This document shows, in pieces, positions 41,971 to 50,296 of a stretch of 64,000 nucleotides of DNA. The notes below the pieces were generated by a model. The model did not search any database. It saw only the letters and a list, made by a program, of their open reading frames with translations, and was not told where the DNA came from. Source of the stretch: Leisingera sp. ANG-Vp (GTDB taxonomy: Bacteria > Pseudomonadota > Alphaproteobacteria > Rhodobacterales > Rhodobacteraceae). The stretch lies in NCBI RefSeq assembly GCF_000813725.1, contig NZ_JWLD01000008.1, positions 1 to 64,000 on the forward strand, in the 5' to 3' direction. The position numbers and the translations under genes are program-made. Numbering within the stretch: the first letter of the stretch is position 1; every line of letters starts with the position of its first letter.

Positions 41971-43002
41971 ATGCGTAAATCACTGATGGCAATGGCAGTG
42001 GCCTTGTTCGGCACGGCCGGTGCCGCGGCGGCGCAGGAGACTTATGAGCTGAAGCTGGCAGGCTTCGTATCCCCGCGCCACGGCATGTCGCAATGGCTGA
42101 CGGACTGGGCCGCCGGACTGGAGGAAAAATCCGGCGGGCGCCTGAAATTCGAAGTGCTGCACGGCGCCCAGATGGGGCCGCCGCCAAAGTATTATGACCT
42201 GGCGCGCAACGGGCAGGCAGATGTGACCTGGGTCCTGCACGGGGCAACGCCCGGCCGGTTCCGGCTGACGGAAATCTCCAACATGCCTTTCCTGTTCTGC
42301 TCCTCCGAACAGGCGACCCGGGTGCTGAACCACCCGAAACTGCGCCAAACCTACCTGGACCCCGAGCACCGCGGCGTGAAGGTTCTGCTGCAGTTCAGCT
42401 CGCCCCCCGGGCAGGCCTTCATGGCAAAGGGCGAGATCAGGACTGTCGAGGATTTCCAGGGCAAGGCCATCCGCCCGGCCTCCCGCGCGATTGGCCTGAT
42501 GATTTCCGAGCTTGGCGGGAAATCGGTGGGGCTGCCGCCGACCTCAATTGCCGAGTCGCTGCAAAAGGGCGTCATCGAAGGGGCCTTTGTCGACTATTCA
42601 GGCGCAGCCTATGCGTTCCAGCTGACGCCGTTTCTGGAAAGCGTCACCGAACTGGACCTCTACTCGATCAGCTTTTCGCTGGTGATGAACCCGGATACCT
42701 ATGCCGGGCTGCCGCAGGATCTTCAGGAGATGATCACCGATAGCATCACCGGCATCGAAGGGGATGTGGGGAACGTTTGGGATTCCATGAACGCCTCGGG
42801 CAAGAAGGTGCTGACCGACGCGGGCGTGCCGATCAATGAGCTGCCTGAGGCCGAACTGACAAAGGCAAAGGCAATCGGCAACACGCTGACCGCGAACTAC
42901 GTGGCCGAACTGGACGGCGTGGGTTTGCCCGGCAACGAAGTGCTGGCCATGATGCATGAACTGATCGAGCAGGTTGGGCCGGTCGGGCCTGGCTGCCAAT
43001 GA
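41971..43002 (+). CDS. dctP: TRAP transporter periplasmic binding protein (DctP family)
   Basis: This 343-aa protein has a signal peptide (residues 1-22, LMAMAVALFGTAGAAAAQE) and DctP-type domains: RTVEDFQGKAIRPASRAIGLMISELGGKSVGLPPTSIAESLQKGVIEGAFVDYSGAAYAF includes the conserved Arg that clamps a carboxylate. It should bind a carboxylic acid in the periplasm. Since the neighbouring enzymes handle dihydroxybenzoate, the ligand may be gamma-resorcylate or another aromatic acid. ATG 41971 follows GGGAGGAAAAC. Its stop overlaps the DctQ start by four bases. Confidence 0.92.
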   Translation: MRKSLMAMAVALFGTAGAAAAQETYELKLAGFVSPRHGMSQWLTDWAAGLEEKSGGRLKFEVLHGAQMGPPPKYYDLARNGQADVTWVLHGATPGRFRLTEISNMPFLFCSSEQATRVLNHPKLRQTYLDPEHRGVKVLLQFSSPPGQAFMAKGEIRTVEDFQGKAIRPASRAIGLMISELGGKSVGLPPTSIAESLQKGVIEGAFVDYSGAAYAFQLTPFLESVTELDLYSISFSLVMNPDTYAGLPQDLQEMITDSITGIEGDVGNVWDSMNASGKKVLTDAGVPINELPEAELTKAKAIGNTLTANYVAELDGVGLPGNEVLAMMHELIEQVGPVGPGCQ

Positions 43003-43478
43003 CGCAATCCCTGGCCTCCTTCCGGCAGTTTCTGGTCAAGGTGATCTCGGTATTGGGATCGCTTTGCCTGGCCTTCATGCTGGCGGTGACCGTGGCAGAT
43101 GTGGTGCTGCGGTCGCTGAACCCGAACTGGCGCATCTTTGGTGTGCTCGACTATGTGGAGCTGTCGCTGGACTGGCTGCTGTTCCTGGCAATCCCGGTTG
43201 CAATCCTCCAGCAGCGGGTGATTTCCGTCGACCTGATCGACGGTGCCGACCGTAAACGGATCTTCAAGCTCATCGGGATGCTGCTGACCCTTGCGATCTT
43301 TTCCCTGCTTGCCAGCCAGGTCATCCGCCCGGCGCTGGATACGCTGGAATGGCAGGAGCGCACCTTGGATCTGGCGATCCTGAAGTTCCACTACTGGGTG
43401 CCGGTCTGGATTGGCACCGCCCTGTGCTGCATTGCAGCTTTCCTCAATATCCTGAACTGGTTCTGGAAAGACGTATGA
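42999..43478 (+). CDS. dctQ: TRAP transporter small permease (DctQ family)
   Basis: The 159-aa protein has four hydrophobic helices (LGSLCLAFMLAVTVADVVLR, LDWLLFLAIPVAILQQRVIS with the W/E region of the family, LIGMLLTLAIFSLLA and VPVWIGTALCCIAAFLNIL). DctQ subunits form the small membrane part of the TRAP importer. It is joined to DctP and DctM by ATGA overlaps at both ends, so the three are translationally coupled. Confidence 0.9.
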   Translation: MTQSLASFRQFLVKVISVLGSLCLAFMLAVTVADVVLRSLNPNWRIFGVLDYVELSLDWLLFLAIPVAILQQRVISVDLIDGADRKRIFKLIGMLLTLAIFSLLASQVIRPALDTLEWQERTLDLAILKFHYWVPVWIGTALCCIAAFLNILNWFWKDV

Positions 43479-44776
43479 CCCCCCAATTCTATGGTGTTTC
43501 CGGGATTTTCATTCTGATCGTCCTGGTCTTTTTGCGCGTCCCGATCGGGGCCGCGCTGCTGCTGATCGGTGTCATTGGTTATGCCGCCGTGGACGGCGCC
43601 CGGACCGCTTTGCTGACCCTGGGCGAAATCCCCTTCAACTTTGCGCAAGCCTATTCCCTTTCGGTGGTGCCGCTGTTTCTTCTGATGGGGATCATCGCGG
43701 CCAAAACAACCATGGCCGGAGACCTGTTCCGGGCTGCAAACGCCATTTTCAGCGGCCTGCGCGGCGGGCTTGCGATGGCCACTGTCGGAGCTTGCGCAGG
43801 CTTTGGCGCGATTTGCGGCTCGTCTCTGGCCACCGCCTCTACCATGACGCAGGTGGCCGTTCCGGAAATGCGCCGCCATGGCTATGCGGACTCGATCACC
43901 TCTGGCGTTGTGGCCTCAGGCGGAACCCTTGGCATTTTGATCCCGCCATCGATCATTCTGGTGATCTACGCGATCATCGCCCAGGAAAGCGTGCCCAAGC
44001 TGTTTGCAGCGGCTTTGCTGCCCGGCCTGATGATGGCGGTGCTCCATATCGTTGTGATCCTGTTTCTGGGCTGGCGCAGCAAGGACGATATGCCCCTTGT
44101 CGAAGCAATGCCCATGGCCGAGCGGGTAAAAGCGCTGCTGGGGTTCTGGAAGATGGGGCTGATCTTTTCGGTTGTTGTCGGCGGGATCTACACCGGCTGG
44201 TTTTCTCCAACCGAAGCGGCTGCCGTTGGCGCGCTGCTGACCATTGTGATCGGCATTGCCTCCCGCGAGGTGACCTTCGGCCTGCTCAAGGACAGCTTTG
44301 GCGAGACGCTGACGTCCACGGGGTCGCTGTTCTTCATCATCCTTGGCGCCTTCATGTTTGCCGCCTTCATGGTGCAGTCCCGGATACCTGCAACGCTGGG
44401 GGATTGGATCATTGCGCAGAACCTGCCGCCGGTTGCCGTCATCCTGTTTTTTGTCCTCGTCTATCTGGTGCTGGGCTGCTTTCTGGACGCGATTTCAATG
44501 ATCCTGATCACGGTTCCCGTGTTCCTGCCAATCGCAGAGACCATTGGCTATTCGGGGATCTGGTTCGGCGTGCTGCTGGTGATCGTGGCCGAGATCGGCC
44601 TGATCACGCCGCCGGTGGGGATGAACCTCTTCGTGATCCGGGCGCAGGCGCCCGACATCACCCTGCCGGCAATCTACAAGGGCATCCTGCCGTTCCTGAT
44701 GGCGCATCTGGCCAGCATCTCGCTGCTGATCCTGTTCCCCGTCATCGCGCTGTGGCTGCCCGGGCTCCTGTACTGA
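43475..44776 (+). CDS. dctM: TRAP transporter large permease (DctM family)
   Basis: The 433-aa permease has about 12 hydrophobic segments and family landmarks: LRVPIGAALLLIGVIGY, VPLFLLMGIIAAKTTMAGDLFRAANAIFSGLRGGLAMATVGACAGFGAICGSSLATASTM, ASGGTLGILIPPSIILVIYAI, and ITPPVGMNLFVIRAQAPDI. It uses the sodium gradient to import the ligand caught by DctP. ATG 43475 overlaps the DctQ stop by four bases. The upstream extension of the frame lacks family similarity. Confidence 0.95.
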   Translation: MTPQFYGVSGIFILIVLVFLRVPIGAALLLIGVIGYAAVDGARTALLTLGEIPFNFAQAYSLSVVPLFLLMGIIAAKTTMAGDLFRAANAIFSGLRGGLAMATVGACAGFGAICGSSLATASTMTQVAVPEMRRHGYADSITSGVVASGGTLGILIPPSIILVIYAIIAQESVPKLFAAALLPGLMMAVLHIVVILFLGWRSKDDMPLVEAMPMAERVKALLGFWKMGLIFSVVVGGIYTGWFSPTEAAAVGALLTIVIGIASREVTFGLLKDSFGETLTSTGSLFFIILGAFMFAAFMVQSRIPATLGDWIIAQNLPPVAVILFFVLVYLVLGCFLDAISMILITVPVFLPIAETIGYSGIWFGVLLVIVAEIGLITPPVGMNLFVIRAQAPDITLPAIYKGILPFLMAHLASISLLILFPVIALWLPGLLY

Positions 44777-44856
44777 ACGAAGAAGCCGCAGTCCGGCGAC
44801 GTCAAAGTGCCGGGGCGAGGGCGCGCGAAAGTGCAAGAAGAACCTGAAAGACCATC

Positions 44857-45756
44857 ATGCCATTTGATATGATTGCCCACCGGGCCGCAAAGGGAAGTGC
44901 CGCACGGCTTTTCAGATGCCTGTACCGTCAAAGATCGCGGACCCGCGCCTGTCCTGACTTGCCGCGCCTGGAGGGCAAAACCGCTTTGGTCACCGGCGGG
45001 ATGGCAGGTGTCGGAGAATTTGTCTCGCGCGGTTTGGCGGAGCGCGGCGCTGCGGTGGTTTCGCTTTCCCGCGGGGTTTCGAAAGGCACGGAGATGCCGC
45101 CGGGTGCTGAGGCGGTGAAATGCGATCTGGCAGATGCGGACTCGATCGTTGCAGCGGTCAACAGCCTGGACGGCCGGACGTTTGATATCGTTGTCTGCAA
45201 TTCCGGAATTGTCTCAAGGGTGCATGAAGTGACCCCCGACGGGATTGAGAGAACCTTTGCGGTCAATGTTCTTGGGCATCATCTTCTTTACCGCTTGCTG
45301 ATTGAGCGCGGCCAGCTTGCGGGGGCTGCACGCATCGTCATGACCACAGGCGATGCTTATGTGATCGCGAAGCACTGCAAGCCTTTCCCGCAGGACTACC
45401 GTCCGAACCTTGCCTATGCAGGCAGCAAACTGGGCAATCTGTGGCAAGCCCGTGAATTGGCCAGGCGCTATCCCAATTTGCGGGCCTATGCCGTGCACCC
45501 CGGTGTTGTGAATAGCGGTTTCGCCGGCGGAGACCGCCAAGGGGTCAGCCATTGGCTCAGATCCAAGCTGCTGATCACGGAAGGGCAGGGGGCGCAGGCT
45601 GCACTGATTGCTGCAACTCAGGGTCTGCCGAACGGCAGCTATTGGCATAATGCCTGCGGTGTGATGGAACTGCCGGAAACAGACGCAGCGCTCGATGCCC
45701 GGAAATCCGCAGCCTTGTGGGAGCAGATGGAAGTCTTGATAGCGCCGAACCTGTAG
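44857..45756 (+). CDS. Short-chain dehydrogenase/reductase of unknown substrate
   Basis: The 299-aa SDR has the cofactor motif TGGMAGVGE in GKTALVTGGMAGVGEFVSRGLAERGA, the conserved VVCNSGIV in place of NNAG, and the catalytic YAGSK (Y and K). The usual active-site serine position reads IVMTTGDAY, so Thr may replace Ser. The first 40 residues are not typical; a start nearer LPRLEGKTAL is possible, but no better codon with a ribosome-binding site is apparent. It follows the TRAP genes in the same direction by 80 bp and could process an imported aromatic or its precursor. Confidence 0.82.
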   Translation: MPFDMIAHRAAKGSAARLFRCLYRQRSRTRACPDLPRLEGKTALVTGGMAGVGEFVSRGLAERGAAVVSLSRGVSKGTEMPPGAEAVKCDLADADSIVAAVNSLDGRTFDIVVCNSGIVSRVHEVTPDGIERTFAVNVLGHHLLYRLLIERGQLAGAARIVMTTGDAYVIAKHCKPFPQDYRPNLAYAGSKLGNLWQARELARRYPNLRAYAVHPGVVNSGFAGGDRQGVSHWLRSKLLITEGQGAQAALIAATQGLPNGSYWHNACGVMELPETDAALDARKSAALWEQMEVLIAPNL

Positions 45757-45827
45757 ATACATGAAACGGTAAGAAAACTGGTCCGGCCTGTTCGGGCTTT
45801 TCAGATAACGCGCGAATAGGACATTTC

Positions 45828-46889
45828 ATGGATACCATTACCCAAGCCGCCCTTGGTGCTTGTATCGCGCAGGCGGGCTTTAGCAGCCGTCTGGGCCGAA
45901 GGTCTCTCATAGTCGGGGCCGTCTGCGGCCTGCTGCCGGATTTCGACTTTCTTCTCAGTGCCGGGCAGGACGAATTCGCCTATCTGCTCACGCACCGGGG
46001 GTGGAGCCATTCGCTGCTGGTTCTGCCCTTTGCGGCACTGCCGGTGGCTTGGCTGTCCATGAAACTGGCCGGGCAGCGAAAGACGGCAGGAGGGGTGCCA
46101 GAGACACCTGCCAGCCAATTGTGGCTGTGGTATCAGCTGTGTTTCCTGGCGTTGATCACCCACCCGCTGCTCGACATGTTCACGACCTTTGGCACACAGA
46201 TATTGGCCCCCTTCAGCAACAAACGCTTTGCGCTGGATGGCGTTGCGATCATTGACCCTGCCTATACGGTCCCGCTTTTGGCGGCCGTGCTCTACTGCCT
46301 GATCAGGCCGGGGAATACGCGCGGGCATCAGCGCTGGGCACGCGGCGCACTTGTCCTTTCCAGCCTCTACCTGGGATTGGGCCTGTTCAACGGCTGGCAG
46401 GCAAAGGAGGCCGCATCCCGGCAATTGGCCGCAGAGCAGTTTGACCCGGTTGATCTGCGGGCCATTCCGACACTGACGAACAATATTGTGTGGCGCATCG
46501 TTGCCAAAGACGCTGATGGGAATTTTGCGGTTGGCTTCCATAGCGCAATTGCCCGGACGCCGATTGAGTTCATTCCCTATGAAAGCGAGCAAAGCAGCCT
46601 GGTTGATCAGGCGCTCAGCAGTGAGCAGGGGGAGATCCTCCGCTGGTTTTCAACGGGGCTGCTGTGGCCGCAGGTGTTTGAAACGTCGGACGGGGGGCAG
46701 GATGTTGTCCTGACGGACATGCGGTTCGGGGTTGTGACGCGGCCGGTGACCTCCTTCTTTGGCGGCGTGTTCAGCTTTGAACAGAACGGAAGCCTTGCAG
46801 AGGCGCGGCCGCTGGATGGGAACAGGGACGGACTTGACCCGGCTTTGGAACTGAAAGCGCTCTGGTCCATGGCCTGGACCGGAAGCTGA
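45828..46889 (+). CDS. YdjM/YbcI-type membrane-bound metal-dependent hydrolase (PF04307 family)
   Basis: The 353-aa protein has the family start MDTITQAALGACIAQAG and the conserved LLPDFDFL, THRGWSHSLLVLPFAAL and ITHPLLDMFTTFG motifs, whose Asp and His residues are thought to bind metal. About five membrane helices fill the N-terminal two thirds; a C-terminal soluble part (from about residue 205) is longer than in YdjM. No activity is established for the family. It lies between the SDR and maleylacetate reductase genes but has no clear role in aromatic breakdown. Confidence 0.88.
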   Translation: MDTITQAALGACIAQAGFSSRLGRRSLIVGAVCGLLPDFDFLLSAGQDEFAYLLTHRGWSHSLLVLPFAALPVAWLSMKLAGQRKTAGGVPETPASQLWLWYQLCFLALITHPLLDMFTTFGTQILAPFSNKRFALDGVAIIDPAYTVPLLAAVLYCLIRPGNTRGHQRWARGALVLSSLYLGLGLFNGWQAKEAASRQLAAEQFDPVDLRAIPTLTNNIVWRIVAKDADGNFAVGFHSAIARTPIEFIPYESEQSSLVDQALSSEQGEILRWFSTGLLWPQVFETSDGGQDVVLTDMRFGVVTRPVTSFFGGVFSFEQNGSLAEARPLDGNRDGLDPALELKALWSMAWTGS

Positions 46890-46905
46890 CAGTCCCTAAC
46901 AGCTG

Positions 46906-47973
46906 TTACCGAAGCGGAGGCGACCCGGCCCAGGCGGTCTGCAGCAGGGCCCGGATCGCCGCCTCTTCGACTGGTTGCGGGTTCCAATAGGGGTTCGTTG
47001 CCGCCAGCTCTGCAGCCCGGTCCAGATCAGCCTCGGAAACGCCAAGATCTTTCAAGGCGGTTGGGGCATTGAGGGATAGCGCAAAATCATAGAGCGCCTG
47101 GCCCGCATCCGTGCCGCCAAAAATATCGCAGACCGGCTGCAATTGTTCCGGCACCGCGCGCGCGTTGAAAGCAATGGCATGCGGCAGGATGATCGAATGG
47201 GTTTCCGCATGCGGCAGGTCCAGCGTTCCGCCCAGCGTGTGGCAGAGCTTGTGATGCAGCGCCATGCCCACCTGGCCCAGGACCGTGCCGCACAGCCAGG
47301 CGCCGTACAGCGTCTCCCCCCGGGCATCGAGGTCATCGGGAGTTTCCAAGACCCGGGGCAGGGCATTCTTGAACGCTTTCAGCCCCTCGGCCGCCAGCAT
47401 CGTGGAAATCGGGTTCCGGGTCTGGGAGTACAGCGCCTCAGCTGCATGCGCCATGGCGTTCAAGGCGCTTGTCACGGTCATCGGCACTGGCAGGGTGCTG
47501 ACCAGTTCTGCATCGTAAATGATCACTTCCGGCTGAATGGAGGGATGCGAGACCGTGGTCTTAACGCCGTTTTCGGTCTGGCCCAGGATCGGGGTCGCCT
47601 CTGACCCGGCGTAGGTTGTGGGGATGACGACCTGAGGCAAGCCGGTGCGATAGGCGATCGCCTTGCCCAGCCCGATTGTTGAGCCGCCGCCCAGAGAGAC
47701 CAGGCAATCGGCCTGAATGCTGTCCACATGCTGCAAGGCGTCTTCGGTGACGGAGACCGGCGTGTGCATCGTTGCCTTGGTGTAGATGCCGCCGGCCAGA
47801 TCGCCGATGAGTTCCGCCATTTGCATTGCGTCGCCGCTTTGATGCGGGGTGGACAGGATCAGGGCCCGGCTGCAGCCGAGCTCCCTGATTTCATCTGCAG
47901 CGCTGGTCCGGCTGCCGGCGCCGAAGCGGACCTTGACGGCCGTCGTGCGGGCCTGAAAACTGTTTTGAAACAT
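46906..47973 (-). CDS. macA: Maleylacetate reductase (iron-containing alcohol dehydrogenase family)
   Basis: The 355-aa enzyme reduces maleylacetate to 3-oxoadipate with NAD(P)H, the step after hydroxyquinol ring cleavage. Family marks are SLGGGSTIGLGKAIA (nucleotide binding), PTTYAGSEATPILGQTENGVK, and the His-rich HHKLCHTLGGTLDLPHAETHSIILPHAIAFN region. The strong GSEATPI segment distinguishes maleylacetate reductases from general alcohol dehydrogenases. Some members also remove a 2-halogen from halomaleylacetate. It is divergent to a LysR gene and in the same cluster as the hydroxyquinol dioxygenase 1.1 kb away. Confidence 0.92.
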   Translation of the reverse strand: MFQNSFQARTTAVKVRFGAGSRTSAADEIRELGCSRALILSTPHQSGDAMQMAELIGDLAGGIYTKATMHTPVSVTEDALQHVDSIQADCLVSLGGGSTIGLGKAIAYRTGLPQVVIPTTYAGSEATPILGQTENGVKTTVSHPSIQPEVIIYDAELVSTLPVPMTVTSALNAMAHAAEALYSQTRNPISTMLAAEGLKAFKNALPRVLETPDDLDARGETLYGAWLCGTVLGQVGMALHHKLCHTLGGTLDLPHAETHSIILPHAIAFNARAVPEQLQPVCDIFGGTDAGQALYDFALSLNAPTALKDLGVSEADLDRAAELAATNPYWNPQPVEEAAIRALLQTAWAGSPPLR

Positions 47974-48064
47974 CGTGCTGTCTTTCCGGTTTGGTTGCCG
48001 GAAGGATATCCCGAGCGGCCCGGCCGCTTGATAGAAAGCGGTCTTTCCAATATATCACCGGGTT

Positions 48065-49021
48065 ATGAAACTGGATCCGCGCCATTTGGAAATCCTGGCT
48101 GCTGTTGTTGACAGCGGAGGTGTGACCGAAGGTGCCGAGGCCCTTGGGAAATCGCAGCCGAGCTTGTCGCGAACCATCAGCAATCTTGAGGCGCGGGTCG
48201 GGGAGCCGCTGTTTGTACCCGGCAGGCGGCCGTTGCAGGCAACGGAGCTTGGCCAATTGCTGGCCGCGCACGGGCGTCAGGTGCTGGAGGCAACCCAGGC
48301 GGCCGGCAAGGTGCTGGACCGGCGCAAAAGCGGCAGGTCCGGAACTCTGCGTGTCGGGGGCGCGCCGTTCTTCATGGATGCGGTGATCGCATCGCGGATT
48401 GCACGCTTCCAATCGGAATTTCCGGATGTCCAGGTGGAGCAGGTCTATGCCTATTCTCCGGAATTGCAGCGGCACTTGCGCAACGGGACGCTGGATGTCG
48501 CCATCTGCCCGATGCAGCCCGAAAGCATAGAGCCCGAGTTCGGCTTTCAGGTTCTGCTGCCGGGCCGCAATGTGATTGCCTGCCGGGAAGGGCATCCGCT
48601 GGCGCGGAAAAAGTCCTTGTCCATCGCGGATATCGGCGATTGCTCCTGGATTGCACCGCCTGCAGGCAGCCCTTTGTTCCGCGACCTGCAGGATGCCTTG
48701 CACGGGCTTGGCAAGACCGAGGTCAAGATCAGTTTCTCCGGCGGTTCGCTGACGTCGGTGCTCAATATGATCCTGGAATCGGATGCGCTGACCGTGCTGC
48801 CGTTTTCCGTCGTGTTTTCCATGCGGCGGACATTCAATGTTGTCCCGCTGAGGATTGAACTGCAGCACCCCAAGCGCAATCTGGGCCTTCTGAAGCTCAA
48901 GGCGGCTGATGAGCCGCCTGTGCTGGGGAACTTCACCCGCAGCATTCAGGCGGCGTTTTCAGAATTTGCCTCAACTGTTCTGCATGCGGAGAAAGCTCTG
49001 ATGGAGGGCAGGGGCCAATAG
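48065..49021 (+). CDS. LysR-type regulator of the hydroxyquinol branch
   Basis: This 318-aa regulator has a LysR helix-turn-helix at residues 4-62 (LDPRHLEILAAVVDSGGVTEGAEALGKSQPSLSRTISNLEARVGEPLF) and an effector domain beginning GTLRVGGAPFFMDAVI. It lies between macA and the dioxygenase gene, with both flanking genes on the opposite strand; this central position fits control of macA and the dioxygenase. The 91-bp gap to macA holds GAAAG-N4-CTTTC (48034-48047), a likely binding half of a LysR site. Effectors of such regulators are often ring-cleavage substrates or products. Confidence 0.88.
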   Translation: MKLDPRHLEILAAVVDSGGVTEGAEALGKSQPSLSRTISNLEARVGEPLFVPGRRPLQATELGQLLAAHGRQVLEATQAAGKVLDRRKSGRSGTLRVGGAPFFMDAVIASRIARFQSEFPDVQVEQVYAYSPELQRHLRNGTLDVAICPMQPESIEPEFGFQVLLPGRNVIACREGHPLARKKSLSIADIGDCSWIAPPAGSPLFRDLQDALHGLGKTEVKISFSGGSLTSVLNMILESDALTVLPFSVVFSMRRTFNVVPLRIELQHPKRNLGLLKLKAADEPPVLGNFTRSIQAAFSEFASTVLHAEKALMEGRGQ

Positions 49022-49089
49022 AACCGGAGCTGGTTCAGCCCCTTGCTGGAACTGGCGCAAACGGAGCGCAGGGACCGCCGTGCGGAATC

Positions 49090-49932
49090 CTATTCGGCCT
49101 TTTTCAAGACAAAATCAAACGCGGCCTGCCATTCTGTGTCCGCGCCGGCGCGCTTTTCAAACGCGGCAATCAGCGACTGTTTCACGCCGAACACGGAATC
49201 CGAGTCCAGATAGGGGTCGCCGGCAACAAACATATGGGTGGTAATGCCCTCGTACCCCTCTGCGCTAACAAGGAAATGGATATGGGCGGGCCGGTAGGGG
49301 TGGCGTCCAACCTGTTCCAGCAGCTGCCCCACCGGGCCATCATCCGGAATGGGGTATGAGACGGGTTTGATGCCGCGGAAACTGAAGGTTCCGTCCGCGC
49401 CGGTGCGGAAAACCCCGCGGTTGTTCATGGGCGGCTGAATGTCCGGCTGCTGCACGTCGTAGTAGCCGTCGGCATTGTCCGACCACACGTCGATGACGGC
49501 ATTGGCAACCGGATTGCCATCCAGATCCAGAACCCGCCCCTGGTAGAGGCAGCTTTCACCCACTCCGTCCAGGCTGATCGTTTCCCCCATCCCGCGCTCG
49601 GGCGCGCCGGCAACATGGAAGGGGCCAAGCACGGTGTTTTCAGTGGCGCCGCTAGGGCGGCGGTGGTGGATTGCGTCCACTAGCATTGACAGGCCCAGAA
49701 CATCGGAAAGCAGGATGAACTCCTGCCGGGTTGCGCTGCAGATCTGGCCGGTCCGGGTCAGGAAACCGATCGCGGCGGCCCATTCCTGCTCGGTGAGTTC
49801 CACATCTTTGACGAAGGCGTGCAGATGCTCGACCAGAGACGTCATCACCTGGCGCATCCGCGGATCTGTGCTGTCACCCATTCGGGCGTTCACGGTCTCT
49901 GCCGAATTCTCTTCGCTAAGGAAATTGCTCAC
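49090..49932 (-). CDS. chqB: Hydroxyquinol 1,2-dioxygenase (intradiol)
   Basis: The 280-aa non-heme Fe(III) enzyme cleaves hydroxyquinol to maleylacetate. The N-terminal helical dimerisation domain (EQEWAAAIGFLTRTGQICSATRQEFILLSDVLGLSMLVDAI) has the hydroxyquinol-type sequence. The catalytic domain has YQGRVLDLDGNPVANAVIDVWSDNADGYYDVQ, with a ligand Tyr in the GYYD turn region, and YRPAHIHFLVSAEGYEGITTHMF with a second Tyr and two His ligands. The start is GTG 49932 behind AGGAGC. Catechol dioxygenases share the fold, but nearby macA and the resorcylate decarboxylase favour hydroxyquinol. Confidence 0.92.
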   Translation of the reverse strand: MSNFLSEENSAETVNARMGDSTDPRMRQVMTSLVEHLHAFVKDVELTEQEWAAAIGFLTRTGQICSATRQEFILLSDVLGLSMLVDAIHHRRPSGATENTVLGPFHVAGAPERGMGETISLDGVGESCLYQGRVLDLDGNPVANAVIDVWSDNADGYYDVQQPDIQPPMNNRGVFRTGADGTFSFRGIKPVSYPIPDDGPVGQLLEQVGRHPYRPAHIHFLVSAEGYEGITTHMFVAGDPYLDSDSVFGVKQSLIAAFEKRAGADTEWQAAFDFVLKKAE

Positions 49933-50296
49933 TTCGGTTGCTCCTAAGGTTCGTCATTGGGTTGGCGCGTGTTTGCCCTGCTGCTGGCTGCGCCAATGCA
50001 AGCCGCCGCCTGCTCCGCCGCTTCAGTGTATCACGCACCGGAAGGAGGCAGCTGCCAAGGCGGATGTTTGCCCCCGGGGCAGCCAGCCTGCTCTGCAAGC
50101 CGGGAGGGATGCACACGCCCGCAAAGCGCGGGTCATGTTTTTCGGGATGTTAACCGGCTGCCATTCCCGGGAGCATTCAAAGCAAACAGAGTTATATAAC
50201 TTTGCGTTATGAGTGCGGGGTAATGATCCCCCAAACGGACATGGCAGCGTTCTGCGGGGCGCACATGGCGTCCCAGTCCTGGCGGCGGGGCGGGTT
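49933..50296. other. 364-bp gap between dioxygenase and AraC genes
   Basis: I see no supported gene. A perfect 12-bp palindrome AGTTATATAACT (50190-50201) followed by GCGTTATG is the only clear signal and may be an operator or part of a promoter reading toward the dioxygenase. The end of the AraC gene has no obvious terminator here. Confidence 0.5.

Noticed and set aside
41971-44776. Assigning the TRAP transporter to C4-dicarboxylates or to DMSP
   Set aside because: DctP sequences do not reveal the ligand, and the nearest enzymes handle aromatic acids; no specific substrate is claimed.
49934-50212. Small plus-strand frames in the gap before the AraC gene
   Set aside because: Low-complexity Ala/Arg/Cys-rich translations, several overlapping in different frames, no Shine-Dalgarno.
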